Positions 18,866 through 28,182 are shown, counted from the stretch's first letter. The stretch: DNA of 62,678 nt from Acinetobacter sp. BY419 (GCF_019038395.1 NZ_JAGFXZ010000017.1:1-62678); one strand, 5' to 3'. Made by a program: numbers and translations. Notes: a model not told the origin generated them from the letters alone.

Positions 18866-18896
18866 TTGACCTTACTATGATGGGAATGTTTAAGCT
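18866..18896 (+). promoter_or_regulatory. CueR-type promoter of copA
   Basis: The -35 hexamer TTGACC (18866-18871) and -10 TAAGCT (18891-18896) are separated by 19 bp, the overlong spacer typical of MerR-family promoters. Within the spacer ACCTTAC-N7-GGAATGT (18869-18889) differs at one base per half from the ACCTTCC-N7-GGAAGGT consensus of CueR. Transcription would start about 15-20 bp before the copA ATG. Confidence 0.8.
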
Positions 18897-18920
18897 ATAG
18901 CATCGGCAGTGAGTTGATGT

Positions 18921-21629
18921 ATGGAGATGGGCGTGGCAGAACAAGACAGCATCCAGTTATATGAACAGCAGGTGCAGATTGACGGTATGACCTGTGCATC
19001 CTGTGTGGCTCGGGTCGAAAAAGCCTTGAAAAAAATTGAGGGCGTGGTCGAGGCATCTGTCAACCTGTCAACTGAAAAAGCGTTTATCAAAAGCCAGCAG
19101 CCGATTGCTGCCGCTACACTGGTGCAAGCAATCGAAAAAACCGGTTTTGCAGTACCAACTCAACAGTTTGACTTGAATGTTGAAGGCATGACCTGTGCAT
19201 CTTGTGTGGCTCGCGTGGAAAAAGCCCTAAAGAAAGTAGAGGGTGTACTGGATGCACAGGTGAATCTGGCCACTGAAAAGGCGCATGTGAGCGCGATCAA
19301 CTCTGTGCCATTGTACCGGCTGACTCAGGCGGTACAGAAAGCCGGTTTTGATATTCAGACTGACCGGATTGAACTTGCAATTGAAGGCATGACTTGTGCT
19401 TCATGTGTGGCACGGGTTGAAAAAGCCTTATTGAAAGTAGAGGGTGTCAGCGAAGCGCAGGTCAATCTGGCCACTGAAACTGCTTGGGTAAAAGCCTCCT
19501 ATTCCCAGATTCCGGCATTGATTGCTGCTGTGGAGAAAGCCGGTTATCAGGCCACAGTAAAATCAAATATGCAGTTGGCGGCAGATAGCCATGAGGCTTT
19601 CCAGGAAAAGAAAGCTTCTGAAACCGCGCAACTGAAACGGGATCTGTGGCTTGCTCTTATTCTGGCAGTTCCTGTGTTTATTCTGGAAATGGGTTCACAT
19701 CTGATTCCGGCTTTTCATCATTTTATTGCGCATACGCTCGGAACCCAGAACAGCTGGTATCTGCAGTTTGTGCTGACCACCTTGGTGCTGATTATTCCGG
19801 GCCGGCGTTTTTATCAGCATGGTATTCCGGCTTTATTACGTTTGGCACCGGATATGAACTCTTTGGTCGCAGTTGGAACGATCGCAGCTTACGGTTTTTC
19901 CTGTATTGCGACCTTTTTCCCGCAGCTGTTACCCCAGTCCACCGTACATGTGTATTTTGAAGCGGCAGCCGTCATTGTTACGCTGATCTTATTGGGACGT
20001 TATCTGGAAGCCAAAGCTAAAGGTAAAACTTCGGAAGCGATTCAGTATCTGGTTGGTTTGCAGCCAAAAACAGCACGGGTACAACAGAATGGCAACTGGG
20101 TTGATCTGGCGATTGCTGATGTGCAGCAAGGTATGCTGATAGAAATCCGCCCGGGTGAAAAAGTTGCTGTCGATGGTGAAGTGGTTGCCGGGCAAAGTTA
20201 TATTGATGAAGCGATGATTAGCGGTGAGCCCGTACCTGTTGCCAAACAGGCCGGGGATTTGGTCGTTGGTGGTACCGTGAACCAGAATGGAACCTTGCAA
20301 ATCAAGGCCACTGCAGTCGGACAGGATTCGGTGCTGGCGCAGATTATTCAGATGGTGGAACAGGCACAAGGCTCGAAACTACCGATTCAGGCCGTGGTCG
20401 ATAAAGTGACTTTATGGTTTGTGCCGGCTGTTATAGCACTGGCGGTCTTGACCTTTATCGTCTGGTTCCTGTTCGGACCTGAGCCCAATTTGACCTATGC
20501 ATTGGTCAACGCCGTGGCAGTGCTGATTATTGCCTGCCCATGTGCCATGGGACTGGCGACTCCTACCTCGATTATGGTTGGAACAGGCCGAGCCGCTGAA
20601 CTTGGCGTGCTGTTCCGTAAGGGCGAGGCTTTACAGTTATTGCAACAAACCAAAGTCGTCGCGCTGGATAAAACCGGAACCTTGACTGAAGGAAAACCAC
20701 TGCTGACGGACTTTGAGGTCACAGCAGATTTTAATCAGCAGACTGTATTGCAGCTGGTCGCTTCGGTAGAAGCCAAGTCAGAACATCCGATTGCCCATGC
20801 CATTGTTCAGGCGGCTCATGAGCAACAACTGGAACTGAGTGAAGTCACCGATTTTGACTCGATCACCGGCGCAGGGGTCAAAGCACAGGTATCTGGCCAC
20901 CAGCTGCATATTGGTGCAGAACGTCTGATGCGGGACTTGGGTTTAAATGTCGATCTGTTTAGGTTTACTGCACAAAAACTCGGTGATCAGGGTCGCAGTC
21001 CCCTATATGTGGCGATTAATCAAAATCTGGCTGCGATTATTGCAGTAGCGGACCCGATTAAGCCAAGCACCTATAGTGCGATTCAGGCCTTGCATGAGCA
21101 GGGTCTTAAAGTGGCGATGATTACGGGAGATAACCAGCATACCGCGCAGGCCATTGCCAGACAGCTGAAAATTGATCAGGTGATTGCGGAAGTTTTGCCG
21201 CATGAAAAAGTGGATGCAGTACGTCAACTGCAGCAGCAATATGGCGTACTTACTTTTGTCGGGGACGGGATTAATGATGCTCCGGCACTGGCACAGGCCG
21301 ATGTTGGTATGGCGATTGGGACTGGCACCGATGTCGCGATTGAGGCAGCCGATGTGGTGTTGATGTCAGGTAACTTACAGCATGTAGCCATCGGTATTGG
21401 CTTGAGTCAGGCCACCATGCACAATATCCGGCAGAACCTGTTCTGGGCCTTTGTCTATAATATTGCTTTAATTCCGATTGCCGCCGGTGTGCTCTATCCA
21501 TTCTGGGGCATCTTGTTGTCGCCGATGTTTGCCGCAGGCGCGATGGCATTGTCCTCCGTGTTTGTCGTCAGCAATGCCTTAAGGTTAAAAGCCTATCAAC
21601 CGGTACAGTTTAAGGAGTCAGTTCAATGA
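18921..21629 (+). CDS. copA: Copper-exporting P1B-type ATPase
   Basis: A 902-residue inner-membrane Cu(I) exporter. Three N-terminal heavy-metal domains have GMTCASC with CxxC at residues 25-28, 92-95 and 159-162; the motif and flanks (VARVEKAL) are nearly identical in all three. The ATPase core has metal-binding CPC (IIACPCAMGLATP), phosphorylation site DKTGTLTEG and hinge GDGINDAPAL. E. coli CopA has two such domains, so the third looks like a recent tandem duplication. ATG 18927 is an alternative start. It heads a copA-cueR transcript: the copA TGA overlaps the cueR ATG by 4 nt. Confidence 0.95.
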   Translation: MEMGVAEQDSIQLYEQQVQIDGMTCASCVARVEKALKKIEGVVEASVNLSTEKAFIKSQQPIAAATLVQAIEKTGFAVPTQQFDLNVEGMTCASCVARVEKALKKVEGVLDAQVNLATEKAHVSAINSVPLYRLTQAVQKAGFDIQTDRIELAIEGMTCASCVARVEKALLKVEGVSEAQVNLATETAWVKASYSQIPALIAAVEKAGYQATVKSNMQLAADSHEAFQEKKASETAQLKRDLWLALILAVPVFILEMGSHLIPAFHHFIAHTLGTQNSWYLQFVLTTLVLIIPGRRFYQHGIPALLRLAPDMNSLVAVGTIAAYGFSCIATFFPQLLPQSTVHVYFEAAAVIVTLILLGRYLEAKAKGKTSEAIQYLVGLQPKTARVQQNGNWVDLAIADVQQGMLIEIRPGEKVAVDGEVVAGQSYIDEAMISGEPVPVAKQAGDLVVGGTVNQNGTLQIKATAVGQDSVLAQIIQMVEQAQGSKLPIQAVVDKVTLWFVPAVIALAVLTFIVWFLFGPEPNLTYALVNAVAVLIIACPCAMGLATPTSIMVGTGRAAELGVLFRKGEALQLLQQTKVVALDKTGTLTEGKPLLTDFEVTADFNQQTVLQLVASVEAKSEHPIAHAIVQAAHEQQLELSEVTDFDSITGAGVKAQVSGHQLHIGAERLMRDLGLNVDLFRFTAQKLGDQGRSPLYVAINQNLAAIIAVADPIKPSTYSAIQALHEQGLKVAMITGDNQHTAQAIARQLKIDQVIAEVLPHEKVDAVRQLQQQYGVLTFVGDGINDAPALAQADVGMAIGTGTDVAIEAADVVLMSGNLQHVAIGIGLSQATMHNIRQNLFWAFVYNIALIPIAAGVLYPFWGILLSPMFAAGAMALSSVFVVSNALRLKAYQPVQFKESVQ

Positions 21630-22033
21630 ATATTGGTCAGGCGGCCAAACGTTCCGGCATCTCTGCAAAAATGATACGTTATTATGAAGATATTGGTTTG
21701 TTGTCCGCTCCGAAACGCAGTGATGCAGGCTATCGGGTTTATACTGAGGCGGATATTAAAACCTTAAGTTTTATTCAGCATGCACGCGAACTCGGCTTTT
21801 CTTCAGAGCAGATGAAAGAACTACTCGGTCTGTGGCTGAACAGCTCACGTCAGAGCAGTGAAGTTAAACAGCTGGCACAAAAACATATCCAGTTTTTACA
21901 ACAGAAAATTGCCGATATGCAGCATATGCTGATGATATTAGAGCAATCGGTTGAGCAGTGTGCCGGCAATCAACAGTCTGATTGCCAGATTTTAAAACAG
22001 ATTGAACAGGGTGTCGTACCTGAGCAGCACTGA
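21626..22033 (+). CDS. cueR: Cu(I)-responsive MerR-family activator
   Basis: A 135-residue regulator with an N-terminal MerR winged helix (MNIGQAAKRSGISAKMIRYYE), a dimerisation helix and a metal loop CAGNQQSDC. Its cysteines fall at 112 and 120 and a serine lies at 77, the same positions as the Cu(I) ligands and Ser77 of E. coli CueR. It probably acts on the promoter at 18866-18896. Co-transcription with copA gives positive autoregulation. Confidence 0.92.
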   Translation: MNIGQAAKRSGISAKMIRYYEDIGLLSAPKRSDAGYRVYTEADIKTLSFIQHARELGFSSEQMKELLGLWLNSSRQSSEVKQLAQKHIQFLQQKIADMQHMLMILEQSVEQCAGNQQSDCQILKQIEQGVVPEQH

Positions 22034-22112
22034 CATCATGTGTAATTAAAGTCAGACTAAATACAGTCTGCCAAATCACATTAATTTTTGAAGCGATCCT
22101 ATGGAGCTAAAT

Positions 22113-22307
22113 ATGAAATTCCGTATTGAAAACATGACCTGCGGTGGCTGTGCACGCAGTGTTACTGCGACGATTAAAGATCTGGATGAAAATGCCATTG
22201 TGAATATTGATGTAGCCACCAAGCTGGTCGACGTTGAATCGACAGCCAGTGAGTCCGAGATTGTCTCGGCTTTGACCGAAGATGGTTTCCCGCCTGTTGC
22301 AGCCTGA
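22113..22307 (+). CDS. Small HMA-domain copper chaperone (CopZ-like)
   Basis: A 64-residue ferredoxin-like metallochaperone with MTCGGC (CxxC) near the N terminus. It would hand Cu(I) to CopA. I chose ATG 22113 because GGAG lies 6 nt upstream; an in-frame ATG at 22101 would place that site inside the gene. It follows cueR by 79 bp and is probably part of the copper transcript. Confidence 0.85.
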   Translation: MKFRIENMTCGGCARSVTATIKDLDENAIVNIDVATKLVDVESTASESEIVSALTEDGFPPVAA

Positions 22308-22362
22308 TCTTATTCTATTAAGGCAGCACAAAATGATGGTATGAAATCATAGAAATAGATAA

Positions 22363-22387
22363 AAATGCCTGATTGAATCAGGCATTT
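22363..22387. terminator. Bidirectional terminator
   Basis: AAATGCCTGAT and ATCAGGCATTT form an 11-bp stem with a TGA loop between the convergent chaperone and TetR genes. Confidence 0.85.
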
Positions 22388-22391
22388 CTTA

Positions 22392-23006
22392 TTATAGGGA
22401 TGATACTGATGAGATTTTATCCGGGGTCATCAGCGCCTGATTAATATACAGTTTAATCAGGCGTTCGCGCGACCCAATTGCCTTTTGATAATTGGTCGAA
22501 TTTAATAATAGCGAAGCACCATAGGTTACTGTCCAGATATAAGACAAATAATCCCGAATCGACATGGCACTTTCTAGAGCAACCAGATAATCATGGGTGA
22601 TGTCTTTAATCCGGATAATCCGTTCTTCACGAATCCGATAAAGCTCCTGAAATAAATCTTTCAGATTCTTTTCATTATTGGTTAAACGCTCTTCAATCAC
22701 ATGCAGCAGGATGGTGCGATTTGAATTGAGCATGTGATAGAGCATATATTGCGAAACATAATTTTTAATATCGTTATTATGCTTTTTTGATATTTCTAAA
22801 ATTCTTTTCTCATTCAGAATAATCAGTTCTAAATATAACTGGTTCTTGCTTTTAAAATGTTTGTAAATGGTTCCTTTCGCGATGTCCAGTTCACTGGCAA
22901 GCTCACTCAGGGTAATGTCCTGATTATTATCCAATAGCAGGCTTTCTGCCATGCTCAGGATCTTCTCTTTACGAAGAAGGAAGTTCTGTTGTCTTACAGT
23001 CGTCAT
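22392..23006 (-). CDS. TetR family regulator
   Basis: A 204-residue repressor. The N-terminal helix-turn-helix is ITLSELASELDIAKGTIYKHFKSKNQLYLELI, a textbook TetR signature; the C-terminal ligand domain is not diagnostic. It is divergent from the acyl-CoA dehydrogenase operon 500 bp away, a common arrangement for regulators of fatty-acid or acyl-CoA catabolism. That makes the operon its likely target, by inference only. Confidence 0.8.
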   Translation of the reverse strand: MTTVRQQNFLLRKEKILSMAESLLLDNNQDITLSELASELDIAKGTIYKHFKSKNQLYLELIILNEKRILEISKKHNNDIKNYVSQYMLYHMLNSNRTILLHVIEERLTNNEKNLKDLFQELYRIREERIIRIKDITHDYLVALESAMSIRDYLSYIWTVTYGASLLLNSTNYQKAIGSRERLIKLYINQALMTPDKISSVSSL

Positions 23007-23312
23007 CTTCTTGGTCCATGCTTTTCGAAAAAGAACCCCTCAAGAATATTCAATTTTGCATGCGATAGCTATAAAACTAAGGTCGTGATATTTATCTCAT
23101 TTTGTATATTTATGCAGCAACTAATGACAAAGAAAAATATATAGAGTGGGAGGCTGAAAATATTGTCAAGAAAACTGAACCCTAGAGATCAACTTTACTA
23201 AATAAAATTCCATTTTCAGCATAATTATTTTATTGTTTCAGCGCATCATGCGAAATCACTTGACTGTTTTAAGCTCATGTTCATCATGGTTTAATACAGA
23301 AAGTAGATCAAT

Positions 23313-23359
23313 ATTAAGCTGGCATATTCAGTCAATCATACTGAACATGCCAGCTTAAT
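23313..23359. repeat. Long inverted repeat in the divergent promoter region
   Basis: ATTAAGCTGGCAT-TTCAGT (from 23313) pairs with ACTGAA-ATGCCAGCTTAAT (to 23359), with one mismatch and a loop of about 7 nt, then a short T run. It lies in the 500-bp space between the divergent TetR and acyl-CoA dehydrogenase genes, where no terminator is needed. The rest of that space (23007-23506) is AT-rich with no gene. Confidence 0.6.
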
Positions 23360-23506
23360 TTTGAATGCACTTTTTGAATCTGTTTATATAGATTCACTGC
23401 TGAATGAATTTGATATCAAGATTTTGTAGTTATCTGTTTCGATTCTAATGAAAATTAGAAAATACCTGTTCACAGGATTGAGTCCCACCCTTTAAGGAAT
23501 TAGAAA

Positions 23507-25288
23507 ATGCCGATTTATAATGCGCCGCTAAAAGACATGGAATTTATTTTAAATGATGTGTTCCAGGCTGAACAATTTTGGCAAGGTAATGAAAATCTTG
23601 CACATTTAGATATGGCAACTGCAAATGCAATTCTGGAAGAGATGGCCAAATTTTCCAAGAATGTCATTCTTGACCTGAATCGCTCTGCAGATGAAGAAGG
23701 TGGTGCTCAGTTTAAAAATGGTGAAGTGACCACACCGGCAGGCTTTAAAGCTGCCTTTAAACAGTTTGCTGAAGGTGGCTGGGTAGGTTTAGGTGCCAGT
23801 GAAGAATGGGGCGGGCAAAACATGCCCAAAATGCTCACCGTTCTGGCTGATGAAATGATCTGGAGTACCAATCCATCGTTTATACTTTACCCGCTATTAA
23901 CCGTGGGTGCAGGTATGGCGATCAATGATCGTGCTTCACCGGAACAGAAAGAAACCTATTTACCAAAATTCTATACGGGCGAATGGTCTGGCACCATGTG
24001 TCTGACTGAGCCGCATGCCGGTACTGATCTTGGCATTATCAAGACCAAAGCCGAACCCAATGAAGACGGCAGCTATAACATTAGCGGTACCAAAATTTTC
24101 ATTACCAGCGGTGAACATGACCTGAGTGAAAATATCATTCATCTGGTTCTGGCGAAAACACCAAATGCACCAGCCGGTTCCCGCGGTATTTCCCTGTTTA
24201 TTGTGCCGAAATTTCTGGTGAATGCAGATGGTTCACTGGGTGAGCGTAATGCAGTATCTGCCGGTTCAATCGAACATAAAATGGGAATTAAAGGCTCAGC
24301 GACTTGTGTCATGAACTTTGATGGTGCCAAAGGCTATATGGTCGGTAACGAAAATGAAGGTCTGGCCGGCATGTTCGTGATGATGAACTACGAACGTCTG
24401 TCGATGGGAATTCAAGGCCTTGGCGCAGCAGAATTTGCTTATCAGAATGCGGCACAATATGCGACGGATCGTTTACAGGGGCGCGCCTCAACAGGAGCGA
24501 AATCACCAGAAAAACCAGCCGATTCGATTCTGGTGCATGGCGACGTACGCCGTATGTTGCTGAATGTGCGTGCCAACAATGAAGCTTCGCGTGCCTTTGC
24601 AGTATATGTCGGTCAACAGCTAGACATTACCAAATACTCGACCGATGCTGAAGCTGTGCGTAAAGCCACAGACCGTGTGGCCCTGTTAACCCCAATTGCC
24701 AAAGCTTACTTAACGGACAAAGCGCTGGATTCTGCACTGGAAGCGCAAATGTGCTTCGGCGGTCATGGCTATATCCGTGAATGGGGTATGGAACAGTGTA
24801 TTCGTGACCTGCGCATTTCACAGATTTATGAGGGCACCAACGGCGTGCAGGCGATTGACCTGATTGGCCGTAAAACCACGAAATGTAAAGGGGCTTATAT
24901 CGCAGAGTATATCGCGGAAATTCGTGAGTTTGCCCAAGGTCTGGATGATGCATTAGCGATTAAAGCTGCCACATTAGAGACCTGTCAGCAGCTGGAAGAC
25001 ATCACTACTTATATCGTGGAGCAGTCTCAACTGAATCCGGACTTTGCCAACTCGATTGCTGTCGATTATCTGCATGCAGTGGGTCTGCTCAGCTTTGTCT
25101 ATATGTATGCGCGTATCAGCAAAGCTGCTGCAGCGAAAGACGATAGCTACTTCCAGAACAAACTGGTACTGGCGAACTACTATGTCGCCAAAGTTCTCCC
25201 GGATTTGAGTACTCGAATCCAGCGTATTCAAGCAGGTGCAGAACTGGTCATGCAACTACCTGAAGACTATTTCACTGCACAGGCATAA
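23507..25288 (+). CDS. Acyl-CoA dehydrogenase, long (about 590-residue) DmdC-like type
   Basis: A 593-residue flavoprotein catalysing alpha,beta-dehydrogenation of an acyl-CoA. Acyl-CoA dehydrogenase signatures are visible: CLTEPHAGTDLG (FAD/substrate) and CFGGHGYIREWGMEQCIRD, with the catalytic glutamate in QIYEGTNGVQA. An extra C-terminal domain of about 150 residues makes it longer than FadE-unrelated 380-residue enzymes. It resembles the subfamily that includes 3-methylmercaptopropionyl-CoA dehydrogenase, so its substrate may be medium or branched rather than long-chain. Operon with the thiolase (84 bp downstream). Confidence 0.85.
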   Translation: MPIYNAPLKDMEFILNDVFQAEQFWQGNENLAHLDMATANAILEEMAKFSKNVILDLNRSADEEGGAQFKNGEVTTPAGFKAAFKQFAEGGWVGLGASEEWGGQNMPKMLTVLADEMIWSTNPSFILYPLLTVGAGMAINDRASPEQKETYLPKFYTGEWSGTMCLTEPHAGTDLGIIKTKAEPNEDGSYNISGTKIFITSGEHDLSENIIHLVLAKTPNAPAGSRGISLFIVPKFLVNADGSLGERNAVSAGSIEHKMGIKGSATCVMNFDGAKGYMVGNENEGLAGMFVMMNYERLSMGIQGLGAAEFAYQNAAQYATDRLQGRASTGAKSPEKPADSILVHGDVRRMLLNVRANNEASRAFAVYVGQQLDITKYSTDAEAVRKATDRVALLTPIAKAYLTDKALDSALEAQMCFGGHGYIREWGMEQCIRDLRISQIYEGTNGVQAIDLIGRKTTKCKGAYIAEYIAEIREFAQGLDDALAIKAATLETCQQLEDITTYIVEQSQLNPDFANSIAVDYLHAVGLLSFVYMYARISKAAAAKDDSYFQNKLVLANYYVAKVLPDLSTRIQRIQAGAELVMQLPEDYFTAQA

Positions 25289-25311
25289 ACCCGCAAGTAT
25301 TGCGAAGGATA

Positions 25312-25341
25312 AACACTGCAGAGCTTCTGCTGTGCAGTGTT
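25312..25341 (+). other. Intercistronic hairpin, dehydrogenase-thiolase junction
   Basis: AACACTGCA (25312-25320) and TGCAGTGTT (25333-25341) form a perfect 9-bp stem, with a further GCAG/CTGC pairing possible. No U tract follows. It is a candidate mRNA processing or stability element within the operon. Confidence 0.6.
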
Positions 25342-25372
25342 AAATAACAATGATGAAAAGGATGAGATTAGA

Positions 25373-26542
25373 ATGATTGTAATTGTAGAAGCTGTACGTA
25401 CCGCAATGGGCGGTTTTCAAGGCTCTCTTTCAAGCTGTACGGCGCCTGATTTGGGTGCTGTAGCGATCAAGGACGCTGTAGCTCGTGCAGGTCTGGCGCC
25501 TAGTGATATTGATGAAGTGATCATGGGCTGTGTACTGCCGGCAGGTTTAAAACAGGGGCCGGCACGTCAGGCCATGCGTCAGGCAGGTCTACCGGATTCA
25601 ACCGGGGCGACCACGATCAATAAAATTTGTGGTTCAGGCATGAAAGCGGTGATGCAGGCAGCAGATGCAATCAAGGCCGGTTCGGCAGAGATTGTGGTTG
25701 CTGGTGGTATGGAGTCCATGTCAAATGCGCCGTATTTAATGGACAAGGCACGTGCCGGTTTCCGCATGGGGCATGGCAAAGTCATCGACCACATGTTCCA
25801 GGAAGGTCTGGAAGATGCAGAAACAGGTCTGTCGATGGGTATTCTTGCCCAGGAAATGGCTGATAAAAAAGGCTATACACGAGAACAGCAGGACGATTAT
25901 GCGATTGGTTCATTAAACAAAGCGGTAACGGCTGTTCAGCAAGGTTTCTTTAAAGATGAAATCGTGCCAGTCACCGTCAGTAGCCGTAAGGGCGATGTGG
26001 TGGTTGAGCAGGATGAACAGCCTCTAAATGCCAAAGCTGACAAGATTCCAACCTTGCGTCCAGCCTTCAAAAAAGACGGGACCATTACCGCAGCAAATGC
26101 CAGTTCAATTTCAGACGGTGCTTCAGCACTGGTAGTGACCTCTAGTGAAATTGCTGCACAGCGTAACTTAAAGCCACTGGCTAATATTCTGGCTTATGCC
26201 AGCCATTCGCAGCATCCTTCGGAATTCACTATTGCACCTATCGGTGCGATTGAAAAAGTCCTGAAAAAAACTGGCTGGGATGCTCAGGACGTTGATCTTT
26301 GGGAAATTAACGAAGCTTTTGCTATGGTCACTATGTTAGCCATTGATGCCTTTAAACTCGATCCAGCAAAAGTAAACATCAATGGTGGTGCCTGTGCTTT
26401 AGGTCATCCACTCGGTTCTTCGGGTTCCCGTATTATTGTGACTTTAATTCATGCCTTAAAGCGTACCGGAGGCAAGAAAGGTATTGCCGCGCTATGCATC
26501 GGTGGCGGTGAAGCAACCGCAATTGCAGTAGAACTGCTCTAA
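25373..26542 (+). CDS. Acetyl-CoA acetyltransferase (thiolase)
   Basis: A 389-residue enzyme cleaving or forming 3-ketoacyl-CoA. The acyl-enzyme cysteine is Cys86 (NKICGSGMKA). NEAFA, CALGHPLGSSGSR and the second catalytic cysteine in CIGGGEA follow. I chose ATG 25373 because AAGGATGAG precedes it; the frame is open upstream to 25337. Residues resemble the short-chain (PhaA/AtoB-like) group more than FadA. It completes beta-oxidation with the preceding dehydrogenase, though no hydratase or hydroxyacyl-CoA dehydrogenase is present here. Confidence 0.88.
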   Translation: MIVIVEAVRTAMGGFQGSLSSCTAPDLGAVAIKDAVARAGLAPSDIDEVIMGCVLPAGLKQGPARQAMRQAGLPDSTGATTINKICGSGMKAVMQAADAIKAGSAEIVVAGGMESMSNAPYLMDKARAGFRMGHGKVIDHMFQEGLEDAETGLSMGILAQEMADKKGYTREQQDDYAIGSLNKAVTAVQQGFFKDEIVPVTVSSRKGDVVVEQDEQPLNAKADKIPTLRPAFKKDGTITAANASSISDGASALVVTSSEIAAQRNLKPLANILAYASHSQHPSEFTIAPIGAIEKVLKKTGWDAQDVDLWEINEAFAMVTMLAIDAFKLDPAKVNINGGACALGHPLGSSGSRIIVTLIHALKRTGGKKGIAALCIGGGEATAIAVELL

Positions 26543-26590
26543 GTTTAGTCATTCGCCCATGCTCGGGCAGCAAAATTAATTATTGATTCA

Positions 26591-26626
26591 GACGCTCATG
26601 CTCCTGGTTCGCCAGGAGCAAACGTC
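26591..26626 (+). other. Intercistronic hairpin, thiolase-CoA transferase junction
   Basis: GCTCCTGG (26600-26607) and CCAGGAGC (26612-26619) enclose a TTCG tetraloop. GACG/CGTC extend the stem outward and a T-rich stretch follows. It could be a partial terminator that lowers CoA-transferase expression, or a processing site. Confidence 0.7.
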
Positions 26627-26654
26627 TCTTTATTTTATATTTTTGAGATTTTTT

Positions 26655-28151
26655 ATGAACGGTTTAGAGCGCATTCGTTTGCTCCCATTACAAGATAAAG
26701 TAGTATCTGTAGAAAAAGCACTACAACTGATTCAAGACGGCGATGTAATTGGTTTAAGCGGCTTTGGCGGTGCAGGTGAAGCGAAAACTGTGCCTTTGGC
26801 ATTGGCTGAATATGCACAGAAGCATCCAATCCATATTACCTTGGCGACAGGTGCCAGTCTGGGGAACCGGATTGATGGAAAACTCAATGAAGCAAACGTC
26901 ATAACCCGCCGTTATCCTTATCAGGCAGACCCTTCTTTACGTAAAGCGATTAATGCAGGCGAAGTGATGTATGTCGATCAACATCTCTCTGAACTGGCCG
27001 ATAATATCCGTCATAAAAACCTGCCGGCAATTAATGTAGCTATAATTGCCGCAACGGCCATCACTGAAGACGGTCAGATTATTCCGACAGGCTCTTGCGG
27101 AAATTCTGCAAATTTCATCGAAATGGCAGACCGGGTCATTATTGAAATCGACACGACGATTAATCCTGTGCTTGAAGGCGTTCACGATATTTATTTGCCA
27201 CAAGCTCGTCCAAACCGTGGGCCAATTCCGCTGACGCAAGTCAGTGACAAGATTGGAACGATCGGGATTCATGTTGCACCTGAAAAAATTGCTGCGATTG
27301 TTATCAACGAGATTCCAGACACTTCCTTTGGGATGGACGAACCAGATGAAGAAACGCTAGCAATTGCCAGTCACCTGATTCATTTCTTTGAACAGGAAGT
27401 GGCAGCAGGGCGTTTACCTGAAAATCTGGGGCCGCTGCAATCCGGTGTGGGCTCAGTGGCCAATGCGGTATTTGCCGGCTTTGAACATTCCAATTTCAAT
27501 AATCTGGAAATGTATTCTGAAGTCTTGCAGGACTGCACTTTTCAGCTTATCGATTCAGGCAAGATGACCTTTGCTTCCGGCTGTTCCATGACTCTGAGCG
27601 ATGAATGTGCCGCACGGGTGATGAACAATTTTGATCAGTACAAAGATAAAATTGTCTTGCGTCCACAGGAAATTTCCAATAATCCCGAACTGATTCGGCG
27701 TCTCGGTATTATTGCGATTAATACGGCACTTGAGTTTGATATTTACGGAAATGTGAATTCAACCCATGTGACTGGTACCAAGATGATGAACGGCATTGGA
27801 GGCTCGGGAGATTTTACCCGTCATGCGCATATTGCCATCTTTGTGACCAAATCCTATGCCAAAGGTGGTGCGATTTCTTCAGTCGTTCCTCTGGTGAGCC
27901 ATACTGACCATACCGATCATGACGTTGATATTCTGGTGACTGAGCAAGGCTTGGCAGATCTGCGTGGTTTGGCACCGCGTGAACGTGCCCGCAAGATCAT
28001 TGATATCTGTGCTCATCCGGATTACCGTGAAAGCTTAAATCATTATTTTGAGCGTGCCTGTGCGCGTGGTGGTCAAACACCGCATTTATTGAATGAGGCC
28101 TTATCTTGGCATGCTCAATTTGAAGAAACCGGTTCAATGAAAATCGCTTGA
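26655..28151 (+). CDS. Acetyl-CoA hydrolase/transferase family (succinate/acetate CoA-transferase)
   Basis: A 498-residue family I CoA-transferase of the Cat1/AarC type, which moves CoA between succinate or another acid and acetate. The oxyanion-loop motif QSGVGSVANAV (about 262-272) is visible, with probable catalytic Glu289 (MYSEVLQD). I chose ATG 26655; the frame is open to 26583 but that part overlaps the hairpin. As third gene of the operon it could load CoA onto the operon's substrate or recycle acetyl-CoA from the thiolase step. Confidence 0.85.
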   Translation: MNGLERIRLLPLQDKVVSVEKALQLIQDGDVIGLSGFGGAGEAKTVPLALAEYAQKHPIHITLATGASLGNRIDGKLNEANVITRRYPYQADPSLRKAINAGEVMYVDQHLSELADNIRHKNLPAINVAIIAATAITEDGQIIPTGSCGNSANFIEMADRVIIEIDTTINPVLEGVHDIYLPQARPNRGPIPLTQVSDKIGTIGIHVAPEKIAAIVINEIPDTSFGMDEPDEETLAIASHLIHFFEQEVAAGRLPENLGPLQSGVGSVANAVFAGFEHSNFNNLEMYSEVLQDCTFQLIDSGKMTFASGCSMTLSDECAARVMNNFDQYKDKIVLRPQEISNNPELIRRLGIIAINTALEFDIYGNVNSTHVTGTKMMNGIGGSGDFTRHAHIAIFVTKSYAKGGAISSVVPLVSHTDHTDHDVDILVTEQGLADLRGLAPRERARKIIDICAHPDYRESLNHYFERACARGGQTPHLLNEALSWHAQFEETGSMKIA

Positions 28152-28182
28152 TACTTTTAATCGTATTGATCATAAAATAAGG

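Noticed and set aside
18869..18889. MerR mercury operator
   Set aside because: The adjacent regulator has Cys112 and Cys120 with Ser77 as in CueR, and the target is a CopA; a copper operator fits better.
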